Positions 25,821-35,097 of a DNA stretch of 64,000 nucleotides are shown here, piece by piece (position 1 is the first letter of the stretch; each line of letters starts with the position of its first letter). The DNA comes from Pseudomonadota bacterium. Its GTDB lineage: Bacteria; Pseudomonadota; Gammaproteobacteria; Burkholderiales; Burkholderiaceae_C. The notes beneath the pieces were generated by a model, which was given only the letters and a program-made list of their open reading frames with translations, did no database searches and was not told where the DNA came from. The stretch covers positions 118,555 through 182,554 of the forward strand of contig CAUJHV010000021.1 of the NCBI GenBank assembly GCA_963205115.1, written 5' to 3'. The position numbers and the translations under genes are program-made.

Positions 25821-27467
25821 ATGGCCGGCGTGAGCTCGGACGCCATGTTGCCGGTCCCGACCACGAGCCCGCCTTGGGGGCCGGACGAACGCGAGCTCGC
25901 GCTGGCGCGTCTGCGCGCCGGCGCGCGCGTGGACCTGGCGGTGATCGGTGGCGGCGCAACCGGGCTGGGTGTGGCGCTGGACGCCGCCGTGCGGGGCTTC
26001 AGCGTGCTGGTGGCCGAGGCCGGCGACTTTGCGCAGGGCACGAGTTCGCGCGCAACCAAACTGGTCCACGGGGGTGTGCGCTACCTGGCACAAGGCAATA
26101 TCTCGCTCGTGCGCGAGGCTTTGCGCGAGCGCGCCGCACTGCTGAAGAATGCGCCGCAGGTGGCGCAGCCGCTGGCGTTTGTCGTGCCCGGCTACAAGGC
26201 CTGGGAGCCGGGCTGGTACGGCATGGGCCTGAAGCTCTACGACGCGCTGGCCGGACGCCGCGGCCTGGGGGCGACACGCTGGATGTCTGCCGCGCAGACC
26301 GCGGCGCTGCTGCCCGGCGCGCGCCAGGAGGGCCTGCGCGGCGGCGTGCTGTACTGGGACGGCCAGTTCGACGACGCGCGGCTGGCGGTGTTGCTGGCCC
26401 GCACGGCTGCGGCGCGCGGCGCGACGGTGCTCAACCACCTGGCCGTCACGGCGCTGCGCCACCAGCGCGGGCAGGTGCGCGGGCTGGCCTTGCGCGACAG
26501 CATCGGGGGCGAGACCTTCGAGGTCGAAGCCGGCTGCGTCGTGAATGCCGCGGGCGTGTGGGTGGACACGGTGCGCGGCATGGAACGCACCGCAGGCCAG
26601 GCCGCACCTCAGGCGATGGTCGCGCCCAGCCAGGGTGTGCACCTGGTCGTCGATAGGGCCTTCCTGCCGGGCCAGCATGCGCTGATGGTGCCGCGCACGG
26701 CCGATGGCCGCGTCCTCTTCGCGGTGCCCTGGATGGGCAAGACGCTGCTGGGCACGACCGACACGCCGCGCGAGGACCTCGCGGCCGAACCGCGGCCCTT
26801 TACGCACGAGGTCGACTTCATCCTGGACGAAGCTGCCCGCTACCTGCAGCGCGCGCCGCAGCGCAGCGACGTGCGCTCGGCCTGGGTCGGCCTGCGGCCG
26901 CTGGTGCGCCCCACGGGCGAGGCCGGCGATACCAAGAGCCTGTCGCGCGAACACACCATCTTGGTCTCGACCACCGGCCTGGTGACGGTCACCGGCGGCA
27001 AGTGGACCACCTACCGCGCGATGGCCGAGGACGTGCTGTCGCGCTGCATGGAACACGGCCTGCTGCCGCTGAAGGCCTCGGGCCTGACCGAACACCTGCC
27101 GCTGCTGGGCGCGGCGCCGGGGCGCTCGCTGGCCGATCCGCCTGGCGAGCACCTCTACGGCAGCGAGGTGGCGCGCCTGCATGAGCTGCCGGGCGCGGGG
27201 CGTTGGTTGTGGCGCGACGCCGAGAGCGGGCTGGGCGGCATGAGCGAAGCCATGGTGCGGTTTGCGGTGCGCCACGAGATGGCGCGCAGCGTGGAAGACG
27301 TGCTCGCGCGCCGCAGCCGGCTGCTGTTCCTGGATGCGCAGGAGGCCGGCCGGCAGGCGCAGGCCGTGGCCGCGATCCTGGCCGACGAACTCGGCGAAGG
27401 CTTCGACGCGCAGGCCTCGGCCGACGCGCTGCGCGGGCTGGCCTCGGCCTATTCGCAATTGTCCTGA
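25821..27467 (+). CDS. glpD: Aerobic glycerol-3-phosphate dehydrogenase
   Basis: A membrane-associated flavoenzyme that oxidises glycerol 3-phosphate to dihydroxyacetone phosphate and passes electrons to quinone. The FAD-binding motif is VDLAVIGGGATGLGVALDAA, followed by GTSSRATKLVHGGVRYLAQG, both hallmarks of GlpD. Other conserved blocks are VNAAGVWVDTVRGM, TDTPREDL and the VTVTGGKWTTYRAMAEDVL segment. The ATG at 25821 has CGGGAG just upstream and gives 548 residues; the earlier open frame overlaps the lactonase and is not used. No glycerol transporter or kinase is in the window. Confidence 0.93.
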   Translation: MAGVSSDAMLPVPTTSPPWGPDERELALARLRAGARVDLAVIGGGATGLGVALDAAVRGFSVLVAEAGDFAQGTSSRATKLVHGGVRYLAQGNISLVREALRERAALLKNAPQVAQPLAFVVPGYKAWEPGWYGMGLKLYDALAGRRGLGATRWMSAAQTAALLPGARQEGLRGGVLYWDGQFDDARLAVLLARTAAARGATVLNHLAVTALRHQRGQVRGLALRDSIGGETFEVEAGCVVNAAGVWVDTVRGMERTAGQAAPQAMVAPSQGVHLVVDRAFLPGQHALMVPRTADGRVLFAVPWMGKTLLGTTDTPREDLAAEPRPFTHEVDFILDEAARYLQRAPQRSDVRSAWVGLRPLVRPTGEAGDTKSLSREHTILVSTTGLVTVTGGKWTTYRAMAEDVLSRCMEHGLLPLKASGLTEHLPLLGAAPGRSLADPPGEHLYGSEVARLHELPGAGRWLWRDAESGLGGMSEAMVRFAVRHEMARSVEDVLARRSRLLFLDAQEAGRQAQAVAAILADELGEGFDAQASADALRGLASAYSQLS

Positions 27468-27476
27468 AGGCCGCAG

Positions 27477-27495
27477 GCGCGCCGCCGCGGCGCGC
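27477..27495. terminator. GC hairpin between convergent glpD and redoxin genes
   Basis: A near-perfect GC palindrome (about 8 base pairs with a 3-base loop) fills the short gap between two convergent stop codons. It is symmetrical, so it could act on both strands. No T-run follows. Confidence 0.45.
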
Positions 27496-27498
27496 GCC

Positions 27499-28116
27499 TC
27501 ACATCGCCGAGTACTTCACTGTGCAGCCGTAGGGCTGCGTCGCCGGCACGCTGACCGGCTTGCCGGCAAGCGTCTCGCCCAGGGCCTGGTTGACGTGGTT
27601 CGTGGCCGTGGCGATGTCGGCCGCGCGCGCGGTGGGCTTGCTGTCGATGGCCCCGGCATAGACCAGCGTGCCCTTGGTGTCGATGACGTACAGGTGCGGA
27701 GTGGTGCGCGCACCGTAGGCGCGGCCGATCTGGCCGTCCGTATCCATCAGCGTGGCGGTGGCGGCGGCCTTCTGCTCGCGCATCCATGCGGCCATCTTCT
27801 CGGGCGGCAGGTAGTCCGTCGCCTCGCTGGCCGTGGAATTCACCGCCAGCCACACGACACCCTTGTCGACCGCCGCACGCTGCGTGGCCTGCATGTTGGC
27901 CGCACCGTAGTGCTTGCGCACGTACGGGCAGCCCGGGTTGACCCATTCGAGCACCACGGTCTTGCCGCGCAGTTCGGACAGCGTGACGCGCTTGCCGGCG
28001 ACATCCGTGGCCGTGAAGGCCGGCGCAGTCTGGCCCAGCGCTGCGGCGGCCCACGCGCCCTGGCCGATCAGGGCCAGCGCGGCGCCTGCCATGCAGGCGA
28101 TCGAACGAATCGTCAT
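27499..28116 (-). CDS. Exported thioredoxin-fold redoxin (AhpC/TSA-like)
   Basis: A 205-residue protein with a signal peptide (IACMAGAALALIGQGAWAAA). The mature part has a redoxin fold: AAALGQTAPAFTATDVAGKR and the active site VNPGCPYVRKHY with a single likely peroxidatic Cys63. It lacks a CxxC pair, so it is not a classical thioredoxin; Cys200 near the C-terminus could be the resolving partner. YGARTTPHLYVIDTKGTLVY carries the cis-Pro. The ATG shares ATGA with the stop of the upstream ScsB/DsbD-like gene, so that protein is probably its reductant in the periplasm. Confidence 0.87.
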   Translation of the reverse strand: MTIRSIACMAGAALALIGQGAWAAAALGQTAPAFTATDVAGKRVTLSELRGKTVVLEWVNPGCPYVRKHYGAANMQATQRAAVDKGVVWLAVNSTASEATDYLPPEKMAAWMREQKAAATATLMDTDGQIGRAYGARTTPHLYVIDTKGTLVYAGAIDSKPTARAADIATATNHVNQALGETLAGKPVSVPATQPYGCTVKYSAM

Positions 28117-30263
28117 GGCAATCCTCCCAGGCTGTCGCGCACTTCGCGCACGGTCAGAATTTCGCTCAGAAGCCGTGGCCCTGTCGAGCCTGGGGCATAC
28201 AGCGCGTAGACGGGCACGCCGTTGCGCTGCAGGCGCGCGAGTTCGGCGGTGATGGCCGGGTCGCGGCGGGTCCAGTCGGCGCGCAGCATGAGCACGCGCT
28301 TGCGGACGAAGTCGGCTTGCACCTGCGCGTCGGCCAGTGTCGTGCGCTTGTTGTACTGGCAGGTCACGCACCAGGCGGCGGTGAAATCGATAAAAACCGG
28401 GCGGTTTTCGGCGAGCCCCGCCTGCACACGCTCGGGCGACCAGGCCTGCCAGTCGATGGCATTCGTGGCGGTGCTGCCGGTGGTGCTCGGCGCGGCGGGC
28501 GGCGCTTCGCCCAAGGCCGGCCAGGCCCAGGCCAGTGCACTGCCCAGGACCACGGCGGAGATCGCCCCCAGCACGGCGCGCGCGCGCCCGGCCACCGCCG
28601 GCGAGCCGAAGGCCCATACCGCCAGGCCCATCGCGACGAGCAGGCCCAGCAGCGCGGCCGCGCCGTCGATGCCCACCTGCTGGCCCAGCACCCACACGAG
28701 CCAGACCACCGTGGCAAACATCGGGAATGCCATCAGCGTCTTCATGTGCGCCATCCACACACCCGGCCGCGGCAGCAGGGCGGCCAACCCGGGCCAGGCG
28801 CTGGCCAAGAGGTAGGGCAAGGCCATGCCCAGGCCCAGTGCGGCGAAAACGGACAGTGCCTGCGCCGTCGGCAGCGTGGCCGCCAGACCCAGCGAAGCGC
28901 CCATGAACGGCGCGGTGCAAGGCGAGGCCACGGCCACGGCGAGCACGCCGGTCAGCGCCGAGTCCACCAGCGGATGGCGCGCGCGCGCACTGGCCCAGCT
29001 GCTGGGCAGGAAGCCACCGAACTCGAACACGCCGGCCAGGTTCAGGCCGATCAGCGTGAAGAGGGCGGCCAGCGCGGCCACGAATCCCGGCGACTGCAGC
29101 TGGAAGCCCCAGCCCACCTGCTCGCCGCCCGCGCGCAGGGCCAGCAGCAGCGCCGCCAACCCGACGAAGCTGGCCACGACGCCCGCTGCATAGGCCAGAC
29201 CACCGGCCAGCAATTGCCGGCGCTGCGAGGCGTGCGACGCGAAGCCCAGCACCTTCAGCGACAACACCGGGAAGACGCAGGGCATCAGGTTCAGCAGCAG
29301 GCCGCCCAGCAAGGCGCCCCCGAGCGCGGCCCACAGGCCGAAGTCCGCGGTGCCTTCGGCTGACGCGGGCGCGGGCGCAGGTGCAGGCGCGGGCGCGGGC
29401 GTTGTGCCGGGCGCGGGCCACGTGCCCTGGATGGCCACCGGCACGGCGATGCCGGCCTGCACGCCGGGTGCTGTCAGCACCACCGGCAGCGAAGCCGGGC
29501 TCTCGCTGCGCTGGGGCGACAGCGGCACGCGGGCCTGCCAGACGCCGTCCTGCCAGCGCGCCGAGGGCTTGGCGGCGTTGTCGATCACGCCGGCGAGTTC
29601 GGGCAGGAACTGCAGCGTCTTTCCGTGCCAGGCCGATGGCAAACCTTTGACATCAACGGCGACCGTGCCGTCGCGGATATCGGCCGTGGCGACGGCAGAG
29701 GCCAGCGCCTGCGGAGCGGCCGCGCGTGCGGCATCGAACAGCGCCGCCTGCGCGCTGGTGGCTGCGCGCGTCGGGACCAAGAGCTGAAAGTCACCGCCTT
29801 CGGGAATGCAGACGTCCTTGCAGATCAGCCAGTCGGCGCGCAGCTTGACCTTCACGCTGTCGCCGGAAAAACCGGCCGGCACGGTGACGGGCACCGGCAG
29901 CAGCAGCGTGCCTTCGTAGCCGAAATTCACCAGCGGCCCCACGGGCAGCGGCCGCGGTGTGGGCCACGCGATCTCGCCCGCCGTGAAGCCCGCGGGCAGC
30001 TCGAAACTCAGCGTCGTGGGCAGGCCGGAATCGCCCGGGTTCTTCCAGTACGTGTGCCAGTGCGGGCGGTGTTCGATCTTCAGTCCGAGCCAGATGACCT
30101 GACCGGCCTGCACGCCGTCGGGCGCGTGCGCCAGCAATTCGGCGGTGGCCTGTTCGGTCTTCACGATGGCCGTGGCCGGCGCGGCGGCCAGGGCGGCCGA
30201 GGACGCCAGCCACAGGCCCGCAAAAGCCAGTGCCGCGCGTATGGGGATCATTCGACTCGACAT
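28113..30263 (-). CDS. ScsB/DsbD-like thiol:disulfide interchange membrane protein
   Basis: This protein likely carries electrons from cytoplasmic thioredoxin across the inner membrane to periplasmic thiols. It has a signal peptide (residues 1-28), an N-terminal periplasmic domain with Cys148/Cys152 in LICKDVCIPEGG, an Ala/Pro linker, eight or so membrane helices with paired cysteines (LLLNLMPCVFPVLSLKVLGF and VASPCTAPFMGASLG) and a C-terminal thioredoxin domain with AAWCVTCQYNK. The enlarged N-terminal domain is more like ScsB than E. coli DsbD. The ATG at 30263 gives 716 residues; a CACAAT hexamer seven bases upstream supports it. An overlapping redoxin gene follows. Confidence 0.92.
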   Translation of the reverse strand: MSSRMIPIRAALAFAGLWLASSAALAAAPATAIVKTEQATAELLAHAPDGVQAGQVIWLGLKIEHRPHWHTYWKNPGDSGLPTTLSFELPAGFTAGEIAWPTPRPLPVGPLVNFGYEGTLLLPVPVTVPAGFSGDSVKVKLRADWLICKDVCIPEGGDFQLLVPTRAATSAQAALFDAARAAAPQALASAVATADIRDGTVAVDVKGLPSAWHGKTLQFLPELAGVIDNAAKPSARWQDGVWQARVPLSPQRSESPASLPVVLTAPGVQAGIAVPVAIQGTWPAPGTTPAPAPAPAPAPASAEGTADFGLWAALGGALLGGLLLNLMPCVFPVLSLKVLGFASHASQRRQLLAGGLAYAAGVVASFVGLAALLLALRAGGEQVGWGFQLQSPGFVAALAALFTLIGLNLAGVFEFGGFLPSSWASARARHPLVDSALTGVLAVAVASPCTAPFMGASLGLAATLPTAQALSVFAALGLGMALPYLLASAWPGLAALLPRPGVWMAHMKTLMAFPMFATVVWLVWVLGQQVGIDGAAALLGLLVAMGLAVWAFGSPAVAGRARAVLGAISAVVLGSALAWAWPALGEAPPAAPSTTGSTATNAIDWQAWSPERVQAGLAENRPVFIDFTAAWCVTCQYNKRTTLADAQVQADFVRKRVLMLRADWTRRDPAITAELARLQRNGVPVYALYAPGSTGPRLLSEILTVREVRDSLGGLP

Positions 30264-30270
30264 GGTGCGC

Positions 30271-30276
30271 ATTGTG
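30271..30276 (-). promoter_or_regulatory. -10-like hexamer seven bases before the ScsB/DsbD-like start
   Basis: On the minus strand CACAAT is followed by seven bases and the ATG at 30263. The same hexamer is the -10 in the well-spaced kup promoter. It favours this start over the other in-frame ATGs. Confidence 0.35.
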
Positions 30277-30449
30277 TGCGTGGTGCTGCGCATCGACCGG
30301 TGGAGAAGCCCGTGGCGGCCCGCGCTGTCTTGTGACAGCGGGCGGTGCATTCGGTTCCGCGAGAGCGTCCGCAGCAGGCCATGGCGCGGATGCCGGCGTC
30401 CCGACGGACCGCCCTTCGGGGGTCTTCGGGCCGACCCTGGGCAACCCCC

Positions 30450-30455
30450 TATAAT
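30450..30455 (+). promoter_or_regulatory. Perfect -10 hexamer upstream of the atp operon
   Basis: TATAAT lies 38 bases before the atpI start in the 230-base gap between atpI and the divergent ScsB/DsbD-like gene. No good -35 hexamer is present at 16-18 bases; the upstream part is a GC-rich stem-like sequence. It is the most likely main promoter for the ATP synthase genes. Confidence 0.55.
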
Positions 30456-30493
30456 GCGCAGGTTTTGCTCCTTGCTGCAGGCGTGTACTCGCG

Positions 30494-31015
30494 ATGAAAC
30501 CGGAAGAGCAGGGCGCCTCCCTCCACCAGGCGGGACAGGTGCCTCGCGCGACACCCCGGACCGATTCGTGGGCAGACACTGCAGATGACGATGGTCTTCC
30601 GCCCTACAAGGCATTGACCCGGCAAGAGGCGCAGGAACTGATCGCCAAGCAACCCACTGTCTCGCCCTGGCGCGTGGTGGTGGTTCAGGTGGCGGTCGGG
30701 CTGGCAGTAGCAGCGCTCGTGTGGCTGATCTGGCAGAAGAAGTCGATGGCCTTGTCCGCGCTGTATGGTGCGGCCGTGGTGGTGGTGCCGGCTGTGCTCA
30801 TGGCGCGCGGCATGACCAGTCGCTTCAGCAGCATGAATGCCGGCAGCAGTGCCGTCAGCTTCATGTTGTGGGAAATGGTGAAAATTGGCGTTTCGGTCGT
30901 GATGCTCATGCTCGCCCCGAAACTGGTGCAGGACCTGAGTTGGCCGGCTTTGCTGGCAACGCTGGTGCTGTGCATCAAGGTTTACTGGCTCGCGCTGCTC
31001 TGGCGCGGTCGGTAG
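30494..31015 (+). CDS. atpI: ATP synthase accessory subunit I
   Basis: AtpI is a small membrane protein that helps assemble the c-ring. The 173-residue product has an unusually long hydrophilic N-terminus (about 55 residues) and four hydrophobic helices: VVVVQVAVGLAVAALVWLIW, LSALYGAAVVVVPAVLMARG, SSAVSFMLWEMVKIGVSVVM and LPALLATLVLCIKVYWLAL-like end. FMLWEMVKIGVSVVMLMLAP is characteristic of AtpI. It is the first gene of the atp operon and lies 66 bases before atpB. The N-terminal extension could be an annotation effect if a later start is used, but no internal ATG fits well before the first helix. Confidence 0.88.
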   Translation: MKPEEQGASLHQAGQVPRATPRTDSWADTADDDGLPPYKALTRQEAQELIAKQPTVSPWRVVVVQVAVGLAVAALVWLIWQKKSMALSALYGAAVVVVPAVLMARGMTSRFSSMNAGSSAVSFMLWEMVKIGVSVVMLMLAPKLVQDLSWPALLATLVLCIKVYWLALLWRGR

Positions 31016-31081
31016 AGAAGAACAAAGCGGTGTCGCGCCCCATCAGGCGCGGCGCCATGAGGACCAGGACGAGCATTCGAC

Positions 31082-31903
31082 ATGGCTGCAGCTACCGGGC
31101 AAGCACCCACCGCCGGCGAATACATCATTCACCACCTGCACCACCTGCAGGTCGGCACGGGGTTTTGGACCTTCAACCTCGACTCGATCTTCTGGTCGGT
31201 CGCCATGGGCCTGGTCGGTTGTTCCGTGCTCTGGCTGGTGGCCAAAGGCGTGACCTCGGGCGTGCCGGGGCGTCTGCAGGCGGCTGTCGAATTTCTCGTC
31301 GAGATGGTGGATACGCAGGCCAAGGGCATCGTGCACAACGCGCAGAGCCGCAAGCTGGTCGCTCCGCTGGCGCTGACGGTCTTCATCTGGATCGTGCTGA
31401 TGAACGCCATGGACTTCCTGCCGGTCGACCTGCTGCCCAAGGCCGGCGGCGCGGTTGGCCTTCACTACATGCGCGTCGTGCCCACGGCCGATCTGTCGGT
31501 GACGATGGCGTTGTCGGTGACGGTGCTGCTGATCTGCATCTTCTACAACATCAAGATCAAGGGCATGGGCGGCTGGGTGCACGAACTGGTGTCCGCGCCC
31601 TTCGGTGCCAAGTGGTACCTCGCGCCCTTCAACCTGGGCATGCAGCTGATCGAATTCATCGCCAAGACCGTGTCTCACGGCATGCGGTTGTTCGGCAACA
31701 TGTATGCAGGCGAGCTGATCTTCATGCTGATCGCGTTGATGGGCGGCGCCTGGTTCACCGCAGTCGGTCTGCCGCTGGCGCTGGGCCATGTCATCGCCGG
31801 CACCGCCTGGGCGATCTTCCACATCCTGATCGTCGTGCTTCAAGCGTTCGTGTTCATGATGCTGACCCTTGTGTACGTGGGCCAGGCTCACGACGCACAT
31901 TGA
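31082..31903 (+). CDS. atpB: F1Fo ATP synthase subunit a
   Basis: Subunit a forms the proton half-channels of the Fo motor in the inner membrane. The 273-residue protein has five to six helices. The essential Arg is Arg202 in [19 protein letters not shown], and [13 protein letters not shown] (residues 108-120) is the conserved first cytoplasmic loop. The C-terminal helix [20 protein letters not shown] completes the channel. The N-terminal region [14 protein letters not shown] is rich in His, which is common in betaproteobacteria. It is followed by atpE after 62 bases. Confidence 0.96.
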   Translation: MAAATGQAPTAGEYIIHHLHHLQVGTGFWTFNLDSIFWSVAMGLVGCSVLWLVAKGVTSGVPGRLQAAVEFLVEMVDTQAKGIVHNAQSRKLVAPLALTVFIWIVLMNAMDFLPVDLLPKAGGAVGLHYMRVVPTADLSVTMALSVTVLLICIFYNIKIKGMGGWVHELVSAPFGAKWYLAPFNLGMQLIEFIAKTVSHGMRLFGNMYAGELIFMLIALMGGAWFTAVGLPLALGHVIAGTAWAIFHILIVVLQAFVFMMLTLVYVGQAHDAH

Positions 31904-31944
31904 TCCGCGTTTCCCGTTCTTCTTTCGTTCCCTTTCTCACCTAA

Positions 31945-32229
<285 letters not shown>

Positions 32230-32259
32230 TTCGCCGCTGCAGGTTCCGTGGCGCGCGAT

Positions 32260-32277
32260 TCCGGGCTGAGGCCCGGA
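32260..32277 (+). promoter_or_regulatory. Intercistronic hairpin between atpE and atpF
   Basis: A 7-base-pair stem (32260-32266 with 32271-32277) and a TGAG loop begin 31 bases after the atpE stop. It lies inside the operon, so it is more likely an mRNA stabiliser or processing site than a full terminator. Enhanced atpE mRNA stability would suit the 8-15 copies of c per enzyme. Confidence 0.4.
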
Positions 32278-32378
32278 GCGCCGCCGTCGATCCCCACGAC
32301 GAATGCAGTGCCGAGCCCGCCGGGCGCCTCACAGGCTGCCGCAGGCGAGACCGGAGTGCGACGCACGAAGGTAGACCC

Positions 32379-32849
32379 ATGAGCATCAATGCCACCCTGA
32401 TCGTCCAGATGATCGTCTTTGCGATCCTGGTCTGGTTCACGATGCGCTTTGTCTGGCCGCCGATCACGGCCGCCCTGGACGAACGCGCGAAAAAGATCGC
32501 CGACGGGCTGTCCGCCGCTGACAAGGCAAAGGCCGATCTGGCTGCGGCCAATCAGCGTGTCGAACAGCAGCTGGCCGCCGCCCGCGGCGATGCGCAGAAG
32601 CGCCTGGCTGACGCCGAGCGTCTGGCGCAGCAGATGGTCGAAGAGGCCAAGGGCCGCGCGTCCGACGAAGGCGCCAAGATCATCGCGGCTGCAAAAGCCG
32701 AGGCCGAACAGGAGTCCGTCAAGGCCCGCGAGGCGCTGCGCGAGCAGGTTGCTGCGCTGGCCGTCAAGGGCGCCGAATCGATCCTCAAGCGCGAAGTCAA
32801 TGCCGGCGTTCACGCCGAGCTGTTGACGCGCCTGAAGACCGAGCTGTAA
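32379..32849 (+). CDS. atpF: F1Fo ATP synthase subunit b
   Basis: Subunit b is the outer stalk that holds F1 still against Fo. The 156-residue protein has one N-terminal membrane helix ([20 protein letters not shown]) followed by a long charged coiled coil, for example [24 protein letters not shown] heptads and [20 protein letters not shown]. The length equals that of E. coli b (156). It ends 14 bases before atpH and begins 149 bases after atpE. Confidence 0.96.
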   Translation: MSINATLIVQMIVFAILVWFTMRFVWPPITAALDERAKKIADGLSAADKAKADLAAANQRVEQQLAAARGDAQKRLADAERLAQQMVEEAKGRASDEGAKIIAAAKAEAEQESVKAREALREQVAALAVKGAESILKREVNAGVHAELLTRLKTEL

Positions 32850-32863
32850 GGAGCCGGACGCCC

Positions 32864-33403
32864 ATGGCTGAGATCGCCACCATCGCCCGCCCCTACGCGG
32901 AAGCGCTGTACAAGTCGGCCAAGGGTCAGGCCGCAGGCCTGGTCGCCGAGATCGGTGCGCTGGCCTCGGTGGCCGGCGACCCGGTGCTGCGCCAGTTTGC
33001 GGACAACCCCAAGGTCGACGTCGCCACGGTCTTCAACGTCGTCAGCGACGTGCTGGGCCGCAAGGGCGTCGTGCTCGGGCAAGGCACGCAGAATTTCTTG
33101 CGCGCCATCCTCGACAACGGCCGCCTGGGCGCGCTGCCCGAGATCGCCTCGCAGTTTCACGCGCTGGTCAGTGCCCAGAGCGGCGTGTCCGATGCGCTGA
33201 TCGAGAGCGCTTTCCCGATCGACGGCGGGCAGCTGGCCGAGGTGGTCGCTTCCCTCGAGAAGCGCTTTGCGCGCAGGCTCAACGCGACAGTGACGGTCAA
33301 GCCCGAACTGATCGGCGGCATTCGTGTGGTGGTCGGCGACGAGGTGCTCGACACCTCGGTGAAGGCCCGTCTGGAACAGATGAAGACGGCGCTGACCGCA
33401 TAA
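32864..33403 (+). CDS. atpH: F1Fo ATP synthase subunit delta
   Basis: Delta joins the b-subunit stalk to the top of F1. The 179-residue product starts [20 protein letters not shown], the typical delta N-terminus (ARPYAEALF in other species). The C-terminal motif [20 protein letters not shown] is also diagnostic. An AAGGAG ribosome site precedes the ATG. It sits between atpF and atpA, as in all operons of this type. Confidence 0.95.
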   Translation: MAEIATIARPYAEALYKSAKGQAAGLVAEIGALASVAGDPVLRQFADNPKVDVATVFNVVSDVLGRKGVVLGQGTQNFLRAILDNGRLGALPEIASQFHALVSAQSGVSDALIESAFPIDGGQLAEVVASLEKRFARRLNATVTVKPELIGGIRVVVGDEVLDTSVKARLEQMKTALTA

Positions 33404-33437
33404 CGCTTCGCGTTATCGGCGCCTCCAGGAGAAAAGC

Positions 33438-34991
33438 ATGCAACTCAATCCCGCAGAAATTTCCGAGCTGATCAAGAGCCGCATCGAAGGCTTGTCGACC
33501 AGCACGGACATCAAGAACCAGGGCACGGTCGTGTCCGTGACCGACGGCATCGTCCGCGTCCACGGCCTGTCCGACGTCATGGCCGGCGAAATGCTGGAGT
33601 TCCCCGCCACCGCGAGTGGCCAGGCCACGTACGGCCTGGCGCTGAACCTCGAGCGCGACTCCGTCGGCGCCGTGATTCTGGGCGAGTACGAGCACATCTC
33701 CGAAGGCGACACCGTGAAGTGCACGGGCCGCATTCTGGAAGTGCCCGTCGGCCCCGAACTCATCGGCCGCGTCGTCAACGCGTTGGGCCAGCCGATCGAC
33801 GGCAAGGGCCCGATCAACGCCAAGATGACGGACGTGATCGAAAAGGTCGCCCCGGGCGTGATCGCGCGCAAGAGCGTGGACCAGCCGGTGCAGACCGGCC
33901 TGAAATGTATCGACACCATGGTGCCGATCGGCCGCGGCCAGCGCGAGTTGATCATCGGCGACCGCCAGACCGGCAAGACGGCGGTGGCGATCGACACGAT
34001 CATCAACCAGAAGGGTCAGAACATGACCTGCGTGTACGTCGCCATCGGCCAGAAGGCGTCGTCCATCAAGAACGTGGTGCGCTCGCTCGAGCAGGCCGGT
34101 GCGATGGACTACACCATCGTGGTGGCGGCTTCGGCTTCGGAATCGGCGGCCATGCAGTACGTGTCGGCCTATTCGGGCTGCACGATGGGCGAGTACTTCC
34201 GCGACCGCGGTCAAGACGCGCTGATCATCTATGACGACCTGTCCAAGCAGGCTGTCGCGTACCGCCAGGTTTCGCTGCTGCTGCGCCGCCCGCCGGGCCG
34301 CGAAGCCTTCCCCGGCGACGTGTTCTATCTCCACAGCCGCCTGCTGGAGCGTGCCGCTCGTGTGAATGCCGACTACGTCGAAGCCTTCACCAAGGGCGAA
34401 GTCAAGGGCAAGACGGGTTCGCTGACCGCGCGGCCGATCATTGAAACGCAGGCCGGTGACGTGTCGGCGTTCGTGCCGACCAACGTGATCTCGATCACCG
34501 ACGGCCAGATCTTCCTGGAAACGTCGCTGTTCAACAGCGGCATCCGCCCTGCCATCAACGCCGGTATCTCGGTGTCTCGCGTGGGTTCGTCGGCCCAGAC
34601 CAAGCTGGTGAAGGCACTGTCCGGCGGTATCCGTACCGACCTGGCCCAGTACCGTGAACTGGCCGCGTTTGCTCAGTTTGCGTCCGACCTGGACGACGCC
34701 ACGCGCAAGCAGCTCGACCGCGGCGCCCGCGTGACCGAACTGCTGAAGCAGGCGCAGTACCTGCCGCTGCCCATCAGCCTGATGGCCGCCTCGGTCTTTG
34801 CCGTGAACAAGGGTTTCCTGGACGATCTGGACGTGAAGAAGGTTCTGCCCTTCGAACACGGCCTGCACCAGCACCTCAAGAGCAGCCACGCGGCCCTGCT
34901 GGCCAAGATGGAAAAAGACAAGGCCATGGACAAGGCCGCCGAAGAAGAACTCACGGGCGCCATCGCGGCGTTCAAGAAGTCCTTCGCCTGA
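33438..34991 (+). CDS. atpA: F1Fo ATP synthase subunit alpha
   Basis: Alpha carries the non-catalytic nucleotide sites of F1. The 517-residue protein has Walker A GDRQTGKT at residues 174-181, the [20 protein letters not shown]alker B region and the family signature [17 protein letters not shown]. The sequence through the [20 protein letters not shown] arginine finger region is complete. The ribosome site is AGGAGA. A GC-rich palindromic repeat lies between its stop and atpG, which is unusual inside this operon. Confidence 0.98.
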   Translation: MQLNPAEISELIKSRIEGLSTSTDIKNQGTVVSVTDGIVRVHGLSDVMAGEMLEFPATASGQATYGLALNLERDSVGAVILGEYEHISEGDTVKCTGRILEVPVGPELIGRVVNALGQPIDGKGPINAKMTDVIEKVAPGVIARKSVDQPVQTGLKCIDTMVPIGRGQRELIIGDRQTGKTAVAIDTIINQKGQNMTCVYVAIGQKASSIKNVVRSLEQAGAMDYTIVVAASASESAAMQYVSAYSGCTMGEYFRDRGQDALIIYDDLSKQAVAYRQVSLLLRRPPGREAFPGDVFYLHSRLLERAARVNADYVEAFTKGEVKGKTGSLTARPIIETQAGDVSAFVPTNVISITDGQIFLETSLFNSGIRPAINAGISVSRVGSSAQTKLVKALSGGIRTDLAQYRELAAFAQFASDLDDATRKQLDRGARVTELLKQAQYLPLPISLMAASVFAVNKGFLDDLDVKKVLPFEHGLHQHLKSSHAALLAKMEKDKAMDKAAEEELTGAIAAFKKSFA

Positions 34992-35000
34992 CATGACAAC

Positions 35001-35078
35001 CCCCACGCCCGCTTCGTTCGCTGCCCCTCGAGGGGGCTCAAGCCGCCTCGGCGCGGCGCGGCGGCGGCCGGGTGTGCC
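35001..35078. repeat. Extragenic GC palindromic repeat inside the atp operon
   Basis: Two adjoining inverted-repeat sections fill most of the 106-base atpA-atpG gap: GCCCCTCGAGGGGGC around 35024-35038 and a GC-only block up to 35070. I believe similar elements recur between genes in Burkholderiales, but could not confirm that here. It would form strong stem-loops in the atp mRNA and may set the ratio of upstream to downstream messages. Confidence 0.5.
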
Positions 35079-35097
35079 CACCTCCAGGAGTTGAATC

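Noticed and set aside
24007..27467. Aldose epimerase, lactonase and glpD as a complete sugar-degradation operon
   Set aside because: No sugar transporter, dehydrogenase or dehydratase is present, and glpD belongs to glycerol metabolism. Only the epimerase-lactonase pair is likely linked.
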